Shown one piece after another: positions 37,481 through 50,273 of a DNA stretch of 64,000 nt; position 1 is the stretch's first letter; each line of letters opens with the position of its first letter. Below the pieces are notes generated by a model. The model made no database searches. It was not told the DNA's origin and saw nothing but the letters and a program-made list of their open reading frames with translations. Source of the DNA: Tetrahymena thermophila SB210 (Eukaryota; Ciliophora; Oligohymenophorea; Hymenostomatida; Tetrahymenidae). Location: positions 714,148 to 778,147 of the forward strand of contig NW_002476571.1 of the NCBI RefSeq assembly GCF_000189635.1, in the 5' to 3' direction. The position numbers and the translations under genes are program-made.

Positions 37481-39799
37481 TCAATGATTAGAATTACTGT
37501 TACTTATAGTACTATTAAATAATACATTTTTTTTAGGTCCATTATCTAGCTTGTATTTATTTAGGCGTAAGAAATCTTCTTTTTGCAGCACATTTGATTC
37601 TTCTAATTCAGGAGTCTAGAAATTTTCATCTTTCAATTAAAATTTCTTATTTTATTAGCTGTTATCATTAACAGATAAAGGAGATTGCATTCCTTCAGAG
37701 TTAACAAATCTACTTAAAACATATTATTTTTATTATAAATTCTAAGAATTTTTGATATTTTAAATTGACAAATCTTCAAAGTTAGATAGTTATTTTTATG
37801 GTAACTAATATTATTATTATTATTATTATTATTATTAAGCAAATCTCTCTAATTTTTTAGCGATACTTCGATCTAAAAGTTTAAGTAATTTGATATCTAT
37901 GCTTGAAATATTTTGCTGGTTCTTATAAATTTGTTAGTATGCTTTTAGCGTTTATTCTACCTTTTCATCTTCATTATAATTGACTGATCTGAGTAGATTA
38001 AATTCTGGGCTTAGTGACATAGAACTCTAGATTTAATTGCCACATATTTCAGTTTATTACTAACAATTATTATTGGGTGAAGTGTCTAATACTTATTAAT
38101 TTAAATTTGGCTGATTTTATTATAGCTTTATTTTTTACTTTAATTATTTCAAATGAATGTCAATTATTTCCTATGACACCTTAGGTTTTGAAATAAATTC
38201 GAATAACTATAGCTGATTTTCATTTAAAAAGAGATGTTTGAATTTTTCAAACTCCAAAATCTTATTGACAATAAAGTTAATATCTGTGTATTCTGTTATT
38301 TTTTGCTAGCTGAAATCTATAAAGTTTGAAACCTTATTGCGTTTAAAACAGCTAAAGTAATAGTAAATAAAATCTTTGAGCTAAATACTCAACTTTTTGG
38401 TTTGACTGATACCTTTTTTGATCTTTTAAAATAACTCATACTTTAAAGTCTAGTCTTTATCAGAACTTTATGAAATATTGCCACTTTACTAGTTTTATTT
38501 AGGACTATCTTCTTTTTTGCTAATTAAAGAGTTAGCCATTGGACTATCTCCATCTCTTCTTACCTTTGGACTCACGTTTTAGATTATAGAATTTTGAAGT
38601 TTTATTTTTTCATTTTTTTTGAGATTTTCCTTGTTATTCACTTTAGATTTTTCTTCTTTAATGTAATCTTTAAATTACTCTCCTTGTTTAGTCATTTAAT
38701 TGCTTTCATCAATTTTATTTTCTTTCATACTAAAAGTAAACGTTTAGTTGATGAGCTCTTTTTTAAGTTGAAGCGAAGTGTACGGCTTAGCTAGTATGCA
38801 GCCAACAAAAAACAATATGTTGTAAAAACCACCAATTTAAGAAATGACTGAGCTCAGCTTAGTATATGTTCTATTAATATTTAACTCTTTGCTTTTTTCC
38901 AAATATATTATAAGTTTGAAAAAGCCTAAGGAAGTATCTTATCCTGTTATAGCTGACTGCTAAGAGAATAGCAATTAACTTTACTATTAAATATCAGAAC
39001 CTATCAATCCGATATCATCGTTTACATGGGTATTCATGTATGTGAAAGATACTATTTACAAGGCATTTGTATTTACGCTGTAGTAAGTACCACTTGCGTA
39101 TGGTATAAAAGGATTTTAATAGTTTTCAGCTTAAACTATATAATCTGAATAATAAACATGCATTTATCTATTCTTTATTTTATTTTCGATTACTTAGGGA
39201 TCTGCACAGCCTTTTCCCTAGCAAGTAGAGATAGTAATTAAAATACCCGAATAAATATTTGTTTCAACTTAACCTTCTAAGTAGAGATTATCTATGTCTT
39301 AAATACAATAAAGCTAATCATAATTGTAAATAGCAGTGAATTAACTCTAGAGTGAAGGAATACCAAATAGTTCTTGAGTGCAAGGTCCAACTTTTATATT
39401 ACTAAAGACTGATTAATATTTAGTATTTCCATTTTTATCTTAAACAGGCACTTTCAGCATGAATTAAGCACTTGCCTTATAAATTGTTTCATCCATAAAA
39501 GGGTTTTAGTTAGCATCCAAAATACCAAAAGCAAAAATAAAATTATTTCTATTTAAGTCCACTCTTGAAGGTATTTTTAGCTCATTTTACTGAATTACTT
39601 AAGGGTTTTCCTTTCTGTAAATGATCAAAACAGAACTTACAGCCATGTAAACAAGTACAGCAAATACAATCAAAGAAACAAAACCGCCAAGCCTTGTTGT
39701 AAATTTATCTTTTGAATGAAAATTTATTTAGATAGGAACTCCAAAAATGTCTAGCCCATTTAGCATAGATCTCACACCTGAGTTTGTTTTAGAAATCAT
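37481..39799 (-). CDS. Two-TM ciliate membrane protein, paralogue 2, 772 aa
   Basis: Single exon of 773 codons from ATG 39799 to TGA 37483-37481, without internal TGA on a line-by-line scan. It matches paralogue 1 along its whole length: the same N-terminal MLNGLDIFGVPIQI box, first helix (GGFVSLIVFAVLVYMAV), extracellular loop, second helix and Gln/Lys-rich tail. The differences are point changes and small in-frame indels, mainly in the tail (12 residues longer). Both copies being intact implies either recent duplication or selection to keep both. It is the core of the right copy of the segmental duplication. Confidence 0.85.
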
Positions 39800-40842
39800 C
39801 TTTTAGTTTTAGGAGAAATTATTTAATAATTGATTTTTTTTGTTAATTAATTATCTAGATTACTGATTAAACTAGCAGATTTAATAACATATAATATATG
39901 GCCAAATTATAAAAAATCTGCTAGTTATTTCATTTACTGATTTTGATTTAATGAAATAACTTTTCTTCACTTTTTATGCTTTTATTTAATCTAAATTATA
40001 TATTTTATTGCTTTTTAAATTTTATTTGTTTGATGATATTAATTACACTTTTTCTGGAAAGAAATATAAGAAATTAAAAAAAAAACTATAATTAGAAATG
40101 ATCCTTATAAGAAATTCAAATATGTCTAGCTAGCAGGTTTAGTATAGAGATTAATACTTGAGCTTATTTTAAAAGCCATCGCTACATTTTAATTATAAAT
40201 ATACTGATTATTTACATTTAAATTATTTCTGCTATTAATTATCATAAATCAGTAGATTACATTTAAAAATATATTAAGTTAGTTAGTTTACTTATTTTAA
40301 GATAAAGAGTAAAATAGAAAATAAGTGCATGATTTTCACCTAGCATTTTAAAATAATAAAATAACTTTTCCTCAGCTTTTTTGCTTTTCTTTGATTATTT
40401 TTTTTTTCATTTGGTGGTAATAATAGCTAAAAAGTAAATTACTGGCTTAATAATAATTGAATTATTCCTTTTTTTGCTTACTGAAATTTATAAAGATCAA
40501 AGACTTAATACAATTAAGTAAGATAATTTATATGTAAAAAATATTATAAGTGTTTGTTTGCTAAATACATTTTTTATTAGATTTTCGTTGTTTTCTTAAA
40601 ATATTTGTTTGGTTTTTATTCAAATTTTTTAAATAATTAAGTAATTTATCCATCTTTATTTAACTATTTAGGAATAGAGAGTAAGCCATAAGTGTTAAAA
40701 TAAAAAGTAGAAAGTGAAAAAAATATATTTAGTTTTACAAAATAAGAAAATTTAATTTTTTTTTAAATGTTACTTCGATAAAAGTAAATAAATAAATAAA
40801 ACAAACAAACTTTAATAAAAGTACCTAATTTTTGTTCATTTT

Positions 40843-40928
40843 AATTTATTATTAGAAACAAACCCCTAAGTTTTATAAATAATATAATTTATTATTAGAA
40901 ACAAACCCCTAAGTTTTATAAATAATAC
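40843..40928. repeat. Perfect-like 43-base tandem duplication
   Basis: The unit starting AATTTATTATTAGAAACAAA and containing CCCCTAAGTTTTATAAATAA occurs at 40843-40885 and again at 40886-40928, differing only at the last base. Confidence 0.95.
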
Positions 40929-41359
40929 TTTGTATTTAAAATTATTTTTTACAAATTAAAAATAATAATAATAGCTAAATATCATAAAAGATATTATCAA
41001 ATATAATTTATATAAAAAATTTAAAAATAATTGTATCGCAAGTATTAAAACTCATATTTTATTAAAAGTAGTGTGGTTGCTTTTCTCATGGCTTATGCTT
41101 TTCAAATTAAGTTAGCATTTAAAAATTGATTGCTTTACATATTAAGAAATCTAATTTGAATTGATAATCTCTCATTTCTAAAATCTATTTAAATTTAGCG
41201 TTCATTTATTTTAAATATAAGCATAGATTCATTCATTTTCGTGTACTCATATAAATTTATAATAATTTTATATTCAGGAAAAGGATTAGAAAACAAAAAA
41301 ATTGAAATTTTTTTATTTTAAATACTCATCAAAAAAATTTTAAATCACATCTGTGTGTA

Positions 41360-43300
41360 AGGGAATTTAAATTTTCAAAACTAATTTTTACAAATTTAAT
41401 CACATTTAAAAATACAAATAATATTTTGCTGATTTATTTATTCTAAAAATAAAATATTAGCAAATGATTCCTAAGTATCTAAAAAACACAGAGATCTCTA
41501 GCCACTTACTTGCTGAATATTAAAATTATAATAAATTCCTTTCATATTTTGTTTGATATTTATCTTTTATTAAATTTCTGCATAACATACATATGTGATT
41601 TTTTAAATATAAATTAATTTCTGATGAAATTACTTCCTCTTTATTGTTTCAAATAACTTATTTTTGACAGTAAAATTAATTCAGCGATATACTGATCTCA
41701 TTATATTCATCAATGAGGTGTCATTAAATTTAAAATTAATATACTATCTTATAATTTGAACCAGAAATCTAATCAACTTTGGTGTAAAGAAATATAATTA
41801 ATTGAAAAATAAAAATTATGTTTTAGAACATTAACTAATCCACCCAAAATAGGTTTTATATGTTAATGACTAATAACTATAAATCAAGCAAGCAAGGAAA
41901 ATTATTTGCTCTTACTTTAGAAATTATAAATAATTAAAAAATACATTCAAAAAAAAATAAAACTGATTAATTTGCATAGATTTATTATTAATTTTTTGTA
42001 AATTTAAAAATGCAAATAACATTTTGCTTTTTTATTTATTCTTAAAATAAAATAATTTTTATTTTGCTAAGTGATTCTTAAATATTTAAAAAACATAGAT
42101 ATTACTATCAACTTGTTGAATATTAAAATTTTAATAAATTCCTTGAATGTTTTGATATCTATCTTTTGTTAAATTTCTGATATTGTAATAAATGCCTTTT
42201 TAAATATAAATTAAAAATTCTGATGAAATGAATTCCTCTTTATAGTTTGAACTAACTAATTATTGATAATAAAATAAATTCAGTAATATATAGACATCAT
42301 TCTACGCATCAATAAGATGTCAAGAAATTTAAATATTAATCTTTGAAAAGTCTTCTAATTTTTACCAGAAATTTAATTAACTTTGGTTTAAGCGAATATA
42401 TTTAATTGAAAAATAAAAATTATGTCTTTATAAATAGAACTTTAACTAATCCACCCAAATTAAATTTAATATTTTTATGATTAATTACTATAAATCAGCA
42501 AAGTAACAAGGAAGAGTATTGTCTCTTATTTTAGAAATTATTAAAAATTAAAAAATACATCACAAAAAAAATATTAACATACAAATAAATATTATCCCCT
42601 AGTTGATTAACTCGCATAGTTATTTTTTACTAAAATGAATTTTTTGTAAAATTTATAATTGCAAATAATATTTTGCTTATTTAATTATTCTAAAAATAAA
42701 ATAATATTTTTGTAAGTGGTTCTTAAATATTTAAAAAACGCAGCTAGCTGCTTGCCGAATATTTAAATTTTAATGAATCTCATGCATATTTTGTTATTTA
42801 ACTTTTGTGTATTTCTGCATAACATACATACATATATAGGTGACGTGACTTACTTTTTAACTATAAATTAAAATTTTTGATGAAATTTATTCCTCTTTAT
42901 TGTTTCAACCAACTATTTATAGTAAAACTAATTCAATAAAATATAGATCTGATTTTATTCATAAATAAACGAGATGTGAAAAATTTTTTAAATTAATTAG
43001 TAAACTATCTTCTAATTTCTATCAGAAATTTAATCAACTTTGGTGCAAAGAATTGAAAAATAAAAAATCATGTTTTAATAAATATATATTTTTATGATTA
43101 ATTGCTGTTAATAAAGTAGCCAACAAGTAAATGCAATTGTATTGGCTCTTACTTTAGAAATGATAAAAAATTAAAAATACTTCACAAAAGAAAAATATAA
43201 ACATACAAATATTATAATTTAACTGATTAATTAATTTGCATAGATTTATTTTACTAAAATGAATTTTTAGTTAATATTCTTTTTAAAGTAATTTATTTTA
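41360..43300. repeat. Tandem triplication of a ~0.6-kb spacer unit
   Basis: Three ordered copies, with anchors near 41408, 42006 and 42656 (spacing about 600 and 650). Each contains ATTTTGCT, TTATTCT-AAAATAAAATA, a TTAAATATTTAAAAAAC-like block, TGATGAAAT, TTCCTCTTTAT and AAATTTAATCAACTTTGG-like blocks. The left duplication copy has one such unit. Confidence 0.8.
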
Positions 43301-43824
43301 TTAGTTAGTTAGTTAGTTATAATAAAAATCAAAATTGTTTTAATAATATTCAAACTAACCATTAAAATCTCCTTTCATTTTAAAAGATTTTTTAAATTCT
43401 AATGAATAATTTCTGTTTATTGATTTAGCTTATAATAATATATTTTATATATTGTCATATAAAATGATTAATGCGTATCTTAATCAATTAGTAAACTGAG
43501 AAATCAGATTTGTTTAATAGCTAGCTATTTATTTGCTACAAATATATAATAACTTTTAAATACATTATTTAGACATAAAAAAGCAAGAATATGCGTTTAG
43601 CTATTCTATTTTATATTTAAAAACTCCTTTTTAATAAAAGCAAAGTTAAAATTTTTATTATAATATTAATTACTCTTTTGAAAGACATGAAAATTACTGA
43701 GATATTTATCAAAATAATTTACAAAACATCTAAATTTTTAGTAACTTTCATTCGTATTTTATGCAGAAAATATAACAAAGACTAAAAAATGTCAAAAAAG
43801 CTTTAGTTTATTTATTTATTTATT

Positions 43825-45991
43825 TCATCTTAATCTTTTTTTAAAAATGCAGGTATCTTCTTACAGCTAGTAATACCTAAAAACTCTTTCACCATAAAGT
43901 AGAGAAGTAAATTCATTGTTTGCAATTGCAAAAGATAAATAGCCTTAGCTTTAATATATTTTTGACTCATAATTGTAATATTCATTAAATAAATCATTAG
44001 ATACAGAATAGCCCCCTTCACAATTTTAAATTTTTTTAATTCTTACATCTAGTAGAAAATCTGACTACTTCTTAACAACTTCTTAGCAACCAAGATCAAA
44101 GTAAAGTTATTAAATACCTTTGTTGATTAGTACTAATTTATCACTTAATCTGACTATTTCTATCGTTAGATTAGGATTACTGCTGCAAATATGCAACTTT
44201 TGATTTATTGATTTAATAGAATCGATATTTCCTTTGTTCTCTTATTGAATTAAAGAATAATCATCTTAAACTTAATTTTATTACTGGTTTATCAAATCTG
44301 TATCAATATTCGAATCTGTCATTTAATCTTTAATGAAAATGTTTTTTTCTAGATTTTTATCATCTTTAGACTAATTCCACTCCACTTAATTATATTAATT
44401 TTCTTCATCTATTTTTAGATCTAAATAAAAAATATTTTCATTAAATTAGACTAAAATAAAAAAAAATATTATACTGTTAGGCAAGTTAAATTTTTGATGT
44501 TATTTATATTATTCAAAAGAATTTATATTATTTTGGATATTGTTAAAAACTATTTGCTCATTTATTTCATTCTGATTTCTTTCTGGGATAACTAATTCGA
44601 TTTGCTAATCTTGTCCAATTTAAAATTCACTGTTTGGCTAATTAGAATTTTATTATTCCTCTAAGTTTTCACCTTAATTTTACTTTTTAAATGAAAATTA
44701 GTTTAAAAAAAATAAATAATATTTTTTGATTTACCTCATCATAAAACCATTTTTAAAACCCTGAAAGAAAGTTTTTATTGAAAATCCAAACATACAATTA
44801 ATCATTTTCTGTAAAAAATAAGTAATAGCATTCTTAAAATTTAATGAATAAATGAATCTTGCACATTAATTCACATAAATACATAACTTGTCCATCTAGA
44901 AGATTTACTATACTCATTGTATTTGTCAAATAACCTTTTAAAATTATTAAAATAAATCATTTTCAGTAAATGCAAAAAAAAAGATGAAAATATCAAAATT
45001 AATTTAATTTTAAACTATTTAAATTTGCTTGATTATTTTAAATGTTCAAGATTTGAATGAAACACTAATTATAAATCAGTACTATCAAGCAACTTTTTAT
45101 GGAAGATATTTTTTAATTTAGATGGCAAAATTCATAATTATATTAAAATTTACTAGAAGTATATTTAGTTGCGACTAGCATGTCTTAATCATTTGGTACT
45201 AGTTAATCTGCCTTGATATTAAATTGATTAATCAATCTCTTATGACCGATATGATAAAGATAAATCTTGTTAGTGACAAAATGATCTTAGAAAATAACTA
45301 GAATTCCTTATTTTTTATAGAGCTCAAGCAATTTACCCTATGAGATATTTATTTAAGTGAATGAATTCTAAAATAAATCTAAAATTTTAACTTCTTTTCC
45401 CATATTTTAAATATACAGCATAGGTTTGCTCTTTTTGTTTCCTCCATAAATACATTTAATAAAAGCTTATCCTTAGAAAACCAAAGCTTTTTTACAATCT
45501 TTTTGAAATCTCTTTTTATTTTAATAGAAATTTTATCTTATTCTCAAGTATATGATCAACATTCTGAAAGCAATAAATAATAAAACCATTTTTAAAGCGT
45601 CGTTTATGAATAGATATATAAAAATTGGACCAAATACTAAGTAGAATGCTAAATTTAGAAGCAAATTCTTTTGGTATTTCAAATAGAATTTGTAAAAATA
45701 GGTTGAAGTAAATATAATATTATGTATAATCATATCATAAACTATTATTGCAATAATCATTTCATCTGTTAATAAAACCAAAAAAATAGGGATAAACACT
45801 TTAGTCAGCTCTATAAAAAGCTCAATTTTATAATTTTGAAAGCTACTAAGATCGAAATATTAAATTGTAATAGATGCATCAAAAGTTAATCTAATAATGT
45901 AGTTAAAGATTCCTACTTCATTAACTTCTTAAGGAAAACTATCCTTTTAGAAATAGAATTTAATAAGCTTATAAAAGAAGTATATGATCAT
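43825..45991 (-). CDS. Multi-pass membrane protein of unknown family, 653 aa
   Basis: Exons 45991-45066, 44934-44883 and 44808-43825 fit in phase and total 654 codons, ending at TGA 43827-43825. The N-terminal 130 residues carry hydrophobic segments (KVFIPIFLVLLTDEMIIAII, LLLNLAFYLVFGPIFIYLFI, LKMVLLFIAFRMLIIYL). A mixed soluble region follows with YLYHIGHKRLINQF and TKYTSSKF. The tiny middle exon encodes LFDKYNEYSKSSRWTSY. A short stretch KMINCMFGFSIKTFFQGFKNG precedes a polar Gln/Asn-rich region and a conserved-looking C-terminus (SNPNLTIEIVRLSDKLV, SQGYLSFAIANNEFTSLLYG). ATG 45991 directly follows a TTTAG, so an additional 5' exon is possible. I do not recognise the family. A truncated copy is at 31238-31490. 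Confidence 0.7.
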
Positions 45992-46846
45992 CTAAAGGTT
46001 GCTTTAAACTAATATAAAATATTTAAACAGCAATTACTATGTTTGTTATTTGATAATTTTAGGATTTCTTTTGTTGCTCCTTTAATAATTAATACAAAAA
46101 GATATATCTATATTACTAATAAATACTTCTTTGATTTTTTAGTTAATATTTATCAAAAATATATATTAATAAAAGACTATACTTCAAACTATGCTTAATA
46201 AATATTATATTTATCTAAAAATATCTTCTTTTCTATAAATTGAAAATATATTTCTGTTAGTTCATTTAAAAACACTTTAAAGAATGAGAGATTCTGCTAT
46301 GTTACTTTTAAAAATATTAATATAATTTAATATAAATAAATCTATCTATTAACATTATAACAAAAATATCAAATGTCTTTTGGCTTGCTTACTCATTCAG
46401 TATAAAAATAATCTAAATAGAATTTTAAAAAATCAATAAATTATCATCAAGTATTTATCTTAAAATGATTGATTGTAATCATAAATATATTTGCAATTTT
46501 TTATTTAAATATTCATTTAGTGTAATAAAAAGTAATATGATATTTATTTTAATATCGATTCTTAAATTATTAATGTTTATCGCTAAAAGTGCTTTAAATA
46601 ATTTCGAAATAAATATTTTACTAATTAATTTAAATTTTGATTTTATAATTTTATCAAAAATACATTCAATACGAATAAAAAATAGTAATTTATCTTTAAA
46701 ATATTTTTTAGATTTTAAATTTAGTTAGCTTTATATAAAAGAAACATTTAAATTTAGGTTTGATATTAATTGTGTTTGGAATAATGTTAATAAATAAATA
46801 AATTTATAAAATAAACATATCAGACAACAAAGAAATAAATACGTCA
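45992..46846. other. Intergenic spacer between divergent genes
   Basis: Holds the 5' regions of the 653-aa protein and the third LRR gene. No reliable gene seen. Confidence 0.5.
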
Positions 46847-49800
46847 ATGGGAAAAAATCAAAGCATTGAAAAGATTTAAAAAATATAAAACAAGCTTTCA
46901 TAGGATTGCATTTTAAAAGAAGATATGAAGAAAATTATTAATAGCTTAAAAAATTAATATTAAAAAATAATTTTTTTGGCTAATGATAGAAATTCTTTAC
47001 TAATTTCTTGCATACATAGGTAGAAAAAAGCAAATTTGATTTTAAGAATTTCAACACAGCCTTTTAAACCCTTAAAAATTATAGATATCAAAGATGATTC
47101 ATTGTATCCATCTTGTTAGCAGCATGTTTTGTAGCAATTTAGTTTCATTTTATAAAAAGATTAATCAACTTATTTATAGAATCCATCACCTACAAAATAG
47201 ATTTAGGTTACTTAAAACAGAAACAATGAAACAAATTTAAAATCAGAATAAATTCTTAATAAAATAAATATTGATAACTAATCTACATTATATAATGGAC
47301 ATTAAAAAGAAAACATTTCAACATTTTATGTGCAGGAACTGAACCAAACCCTTTATTTTTAAAATCTTAAAACTCTATGTTTCGCAGAATATTCTCCACC
47401 ATATCAAATCAAGCAAAACTTCCATTTAGTGACCAAGATTTCTTTTTGCAAAAAGCTGTAATTTATTCTTCTTTAAAAATAAATCTTAATATTAATTAAA
47501 ATAATAGTAATGAATAAATAGATATTACTGGAATACAATCTATTGTGGAAAAATGCATAAATCTTGAAAGTCTGACATTATAATTCATGTTATTTTAATT
47601 TGTTTAGAAATTCACACTAAATTCATTTTTAAAGGAAATCATAAATATAGCACTAAGAAATTCTCTGTTTAAATTATTGCTTGAGCTACTGCAAGCAGCT
47701 CTAGGAGCTTAATTTAAATTTAAGGTATTTTAAGAATATATTATCTATTAAATATTCAAAACTTTTTAGTAAAAACGAAGTAGGTGATTAAGGTGTTTTC
47801 CAACTAAGTCTGGCTATTTCTCAATTAACCAAGTTAAATTCATTGAAATTAAACTTAAAGTAAATTTAAAATAATATATGTTGCTTTGATATTAAAATAT
47901 TATAAAAGATAACATAATTATCTTATTTTAAATTAAAATTAATTTTCTAAATTTAGATAAACTCAAATAACTGAGACTGGAGCCTAATATTTAGCAAATT
48001 CTTTACCTAATTGCAAAGAATTAATGAATTTAGATTTAAAAATAAAGTATATAATTTATTAATTAAAATCTTTAAAATTTAGATTTTATAAACAAAAATA
48101 TTAATATATTTTATGTTTAAGCTCGAACAACATACAATCTAATGGTGTTTTATATTTGGGAATAGCAGTTAGCTAATGCAGTAAGATTAAGGAACTCAAA
48201 TTAAACTTTGAGTAGCTAATTTATTATCCTGAATTAATTAATAAATAAATAAAAATTTTTTTACGATATAAAATTAAATAGTAGTGTCAAAATATAAGGA
48301 GAAGGAGTAAAGTCACTGGCTGATGGTATTGGAAAGCTGAAAGATATTGAATTTTTGAAATTAAAATTATCGTAAATTATTATTTCATTTAATAAAATAA
48401 AAATGAATATTTTAAATAAAAGATATAATGATATTCAAACATTGGAAGTCAAAGCACTTATCTCTGAAATATCTAAATGTAGTAAAATTAAAGAGTTAGA
48501 TTTATGTCTTAAGTAAATATATACTTTGCTTAATTTTATATTTAACATTTATTTTTTTCAATCAAAAGATATACAAACGTTAATGGTGAGATTTCTTTTA
48601 GCAAATTATTAACAAATTTAACTAATTTAGAGGTGCTGATTCTAAATTTTGAGTAATTTTTTCTTTAAAATTTTTTTTTAACTAATTTTTTAAAATAAAA
48701 GCATTCACAATTTTCAATAGCAGAATATCGAAAATTTAGTATTGAGTCTTAATTCAAACTAAAAATTAAAGAAATTTGAATTGAGTTTCACGTAAAAAAT
48801 ATTTATTACATAATAATATTTATAAACTTTAATATCTGATAGAAACAATAAAATCAATTAAGAACTGGCTAATAAGATAACGAACAATATTATGTCAATG
48901 AGCTAACTCACTGACTTAAAGCTTTGCCTTAAGTAATCAAAAAATAAAACCATTAATTTTTAAAAATACTCTTTATTATTTATTAAATAGGAAAAATGAA
49001 ATCAAAAAAGATGTCTTAGATATTTTTGGCATTAAAATTTCTTAATTCAAATAACTTAAATCGTTGAAAATGGATTTGTCGTATATTTTTTCTAATAATA
49101 ATAAATAAATTTAAAAAAATTATAATTAATATATAGAAAAAATGATATAAATTCAGCTGCTTTTAGAAGTTTCATTAATAATTTAAGCTAATCAAAAAGC
49201 CTTAAATAGCTTCAAATAAATGTTAGGTAAATTTAATTTTTTTAATTTTACAAAAATATTATTTTTGATATTAATAATTAGCTAAAATGCCCCAAACTAG
49301 TTTCTATAGGATCAACAACTATATTTTCTAAATTAAATGACTTCACTCACTTAACTTAGACTAAATTTAGAGTAATCCAAATTTAATTTAAAAAATTTAA
49401 AACTAAAATAAATTTTCATTCAATTTAGAAGCTTTCTTATTTTTGAAGAAGATATCAGTAAACTCCAATAAGAGCTTATTTAGCTTAAATAACTCTAACA
49501 ACTACAAATTCATTTTAAGTAAATTTTTAATAACTTAAAACTATTGATTAACTTATAAAAATAAAATTTAGACTCCGAATATTTTANNNNNNNNNNNNNN
49601 NNNNNNNNNNNNNNNNNNNNNNNNNNNNNNNNNNNNNNNNNNNNNNNNNNNNNNNNNNNNNNNNNNNNNNNNNNNNNNNNNNNNNNTTATAAAATAAATT
49701 AGCTGCAATTTAAAGCAAATTTCTTTTCTTAAACTTTCAAATCCGTAAATTCTAAATTTAACAATTTTTCATATTAACTTATTAATTATTTCTTTTATAA

Positions 49801-49930
49801 ACTTATTCATTTATTTATTTATTGAAATATTATATTATTAAATAGACTTTTTTAAGCTCATCAAATCTAGCTATACAAAAAAAACTCAAAAAAAGGTTTA
49901 AGATATGTGATATCAGATATTATTATTTGA
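46847..49930 (+). CDS. LRR protein with one 90-base exon per repeat; contains assembly gap
   Basis: The first exon starts at ATG 46847 and runs about 740 bases, polar and Gln/Lys-rich. It changes reading frame once between about 47400 and 47430, so an error or unseen intron lies there. Repeat exons follow at 47608-47724, 47770-47859, 47957-48046, 48122-48211, 48282-48371, 48423-48512, 48569-48652, 48702-48791, 48843-48932, 48991-49080, 49137-49226, 49282-49371, 49429-49518 and 49572 into the gap. Most are exactly 90 bases; all keep the same phase. The consensus is N-x-I-x5-G-A-x2-L-x3-L-x2-C-x2-L-x2-L-x-L-x-L, e.g. TETGAQYLANSLPNCKEL. After the gap, exons at 49687-49744 and 49846-49930 close the gene with a lysine-rich tail and TGA. 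Predicted as an extended LRR solenoid; role unknown. Confidence 0.8.
49587..49686. other. Assembly gap (100 N)
   Basis: A run of exactly 100 N within the repeat-exon array of the third LRR gene. The true number of missing repeats is unknown. Confidence 1.
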
Positions 49931-50273
49931 ATTTATTTTATAAATTTATTGTATATTTTTGTTTATTCTTTTTATCATAAATAGTTTGCTTTAAATTGCT
50001 CAATCATAAAATCATATTTATATTTATTTTTATGAATAATATACTAATTTCTTAATCTAATTTTAATTAAAGTATATTCTAATTTATCCATGAAGATATA
50101 AATAAATATACTGTAATATATCTTTTATTTCTACTCAAATATATTAACACCAAAAATTTAAAAATAATTTTAAATTAAAATTATGCATTTTTAATACTAA
50201 TTTAACAAGCATATTTATTTAAAACAATTACAATAATTAAAATAAATATAAAACTTTTAATTTATTTATTTAT
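49931..50273. other. Short spacer between convergent genes
   Basis: AT-rich; nothing recognisable. Confidence 0.5.

Larger units (their letters stand above)
39800..43824. other. Duplicated non-coding flank, right copy, expanded
   Basis: Corresponds to 28476-31237 but is about 1.2 kb longer, mainly because of an internal triplication (about 41360-43300). No gene found. Confidence 0.65.

Noticed and set aside
43830-44021. Minus-strand frame of 63 codons starting MKGAILYLMI
   Set aside because: Frame-shifted shadow of the 3' exon of the 653-aa protein, which is open in another frame to the same TGA region.
46465-46728. Plus-strand open frame of 87 codons upstream of the third LRR gene
   Set aside because: Lysine/Ile/Phe/Asn-dominated, no TAA/TAG glutamines of the kind seen in real genes here, no recognisable domain; likely chance.
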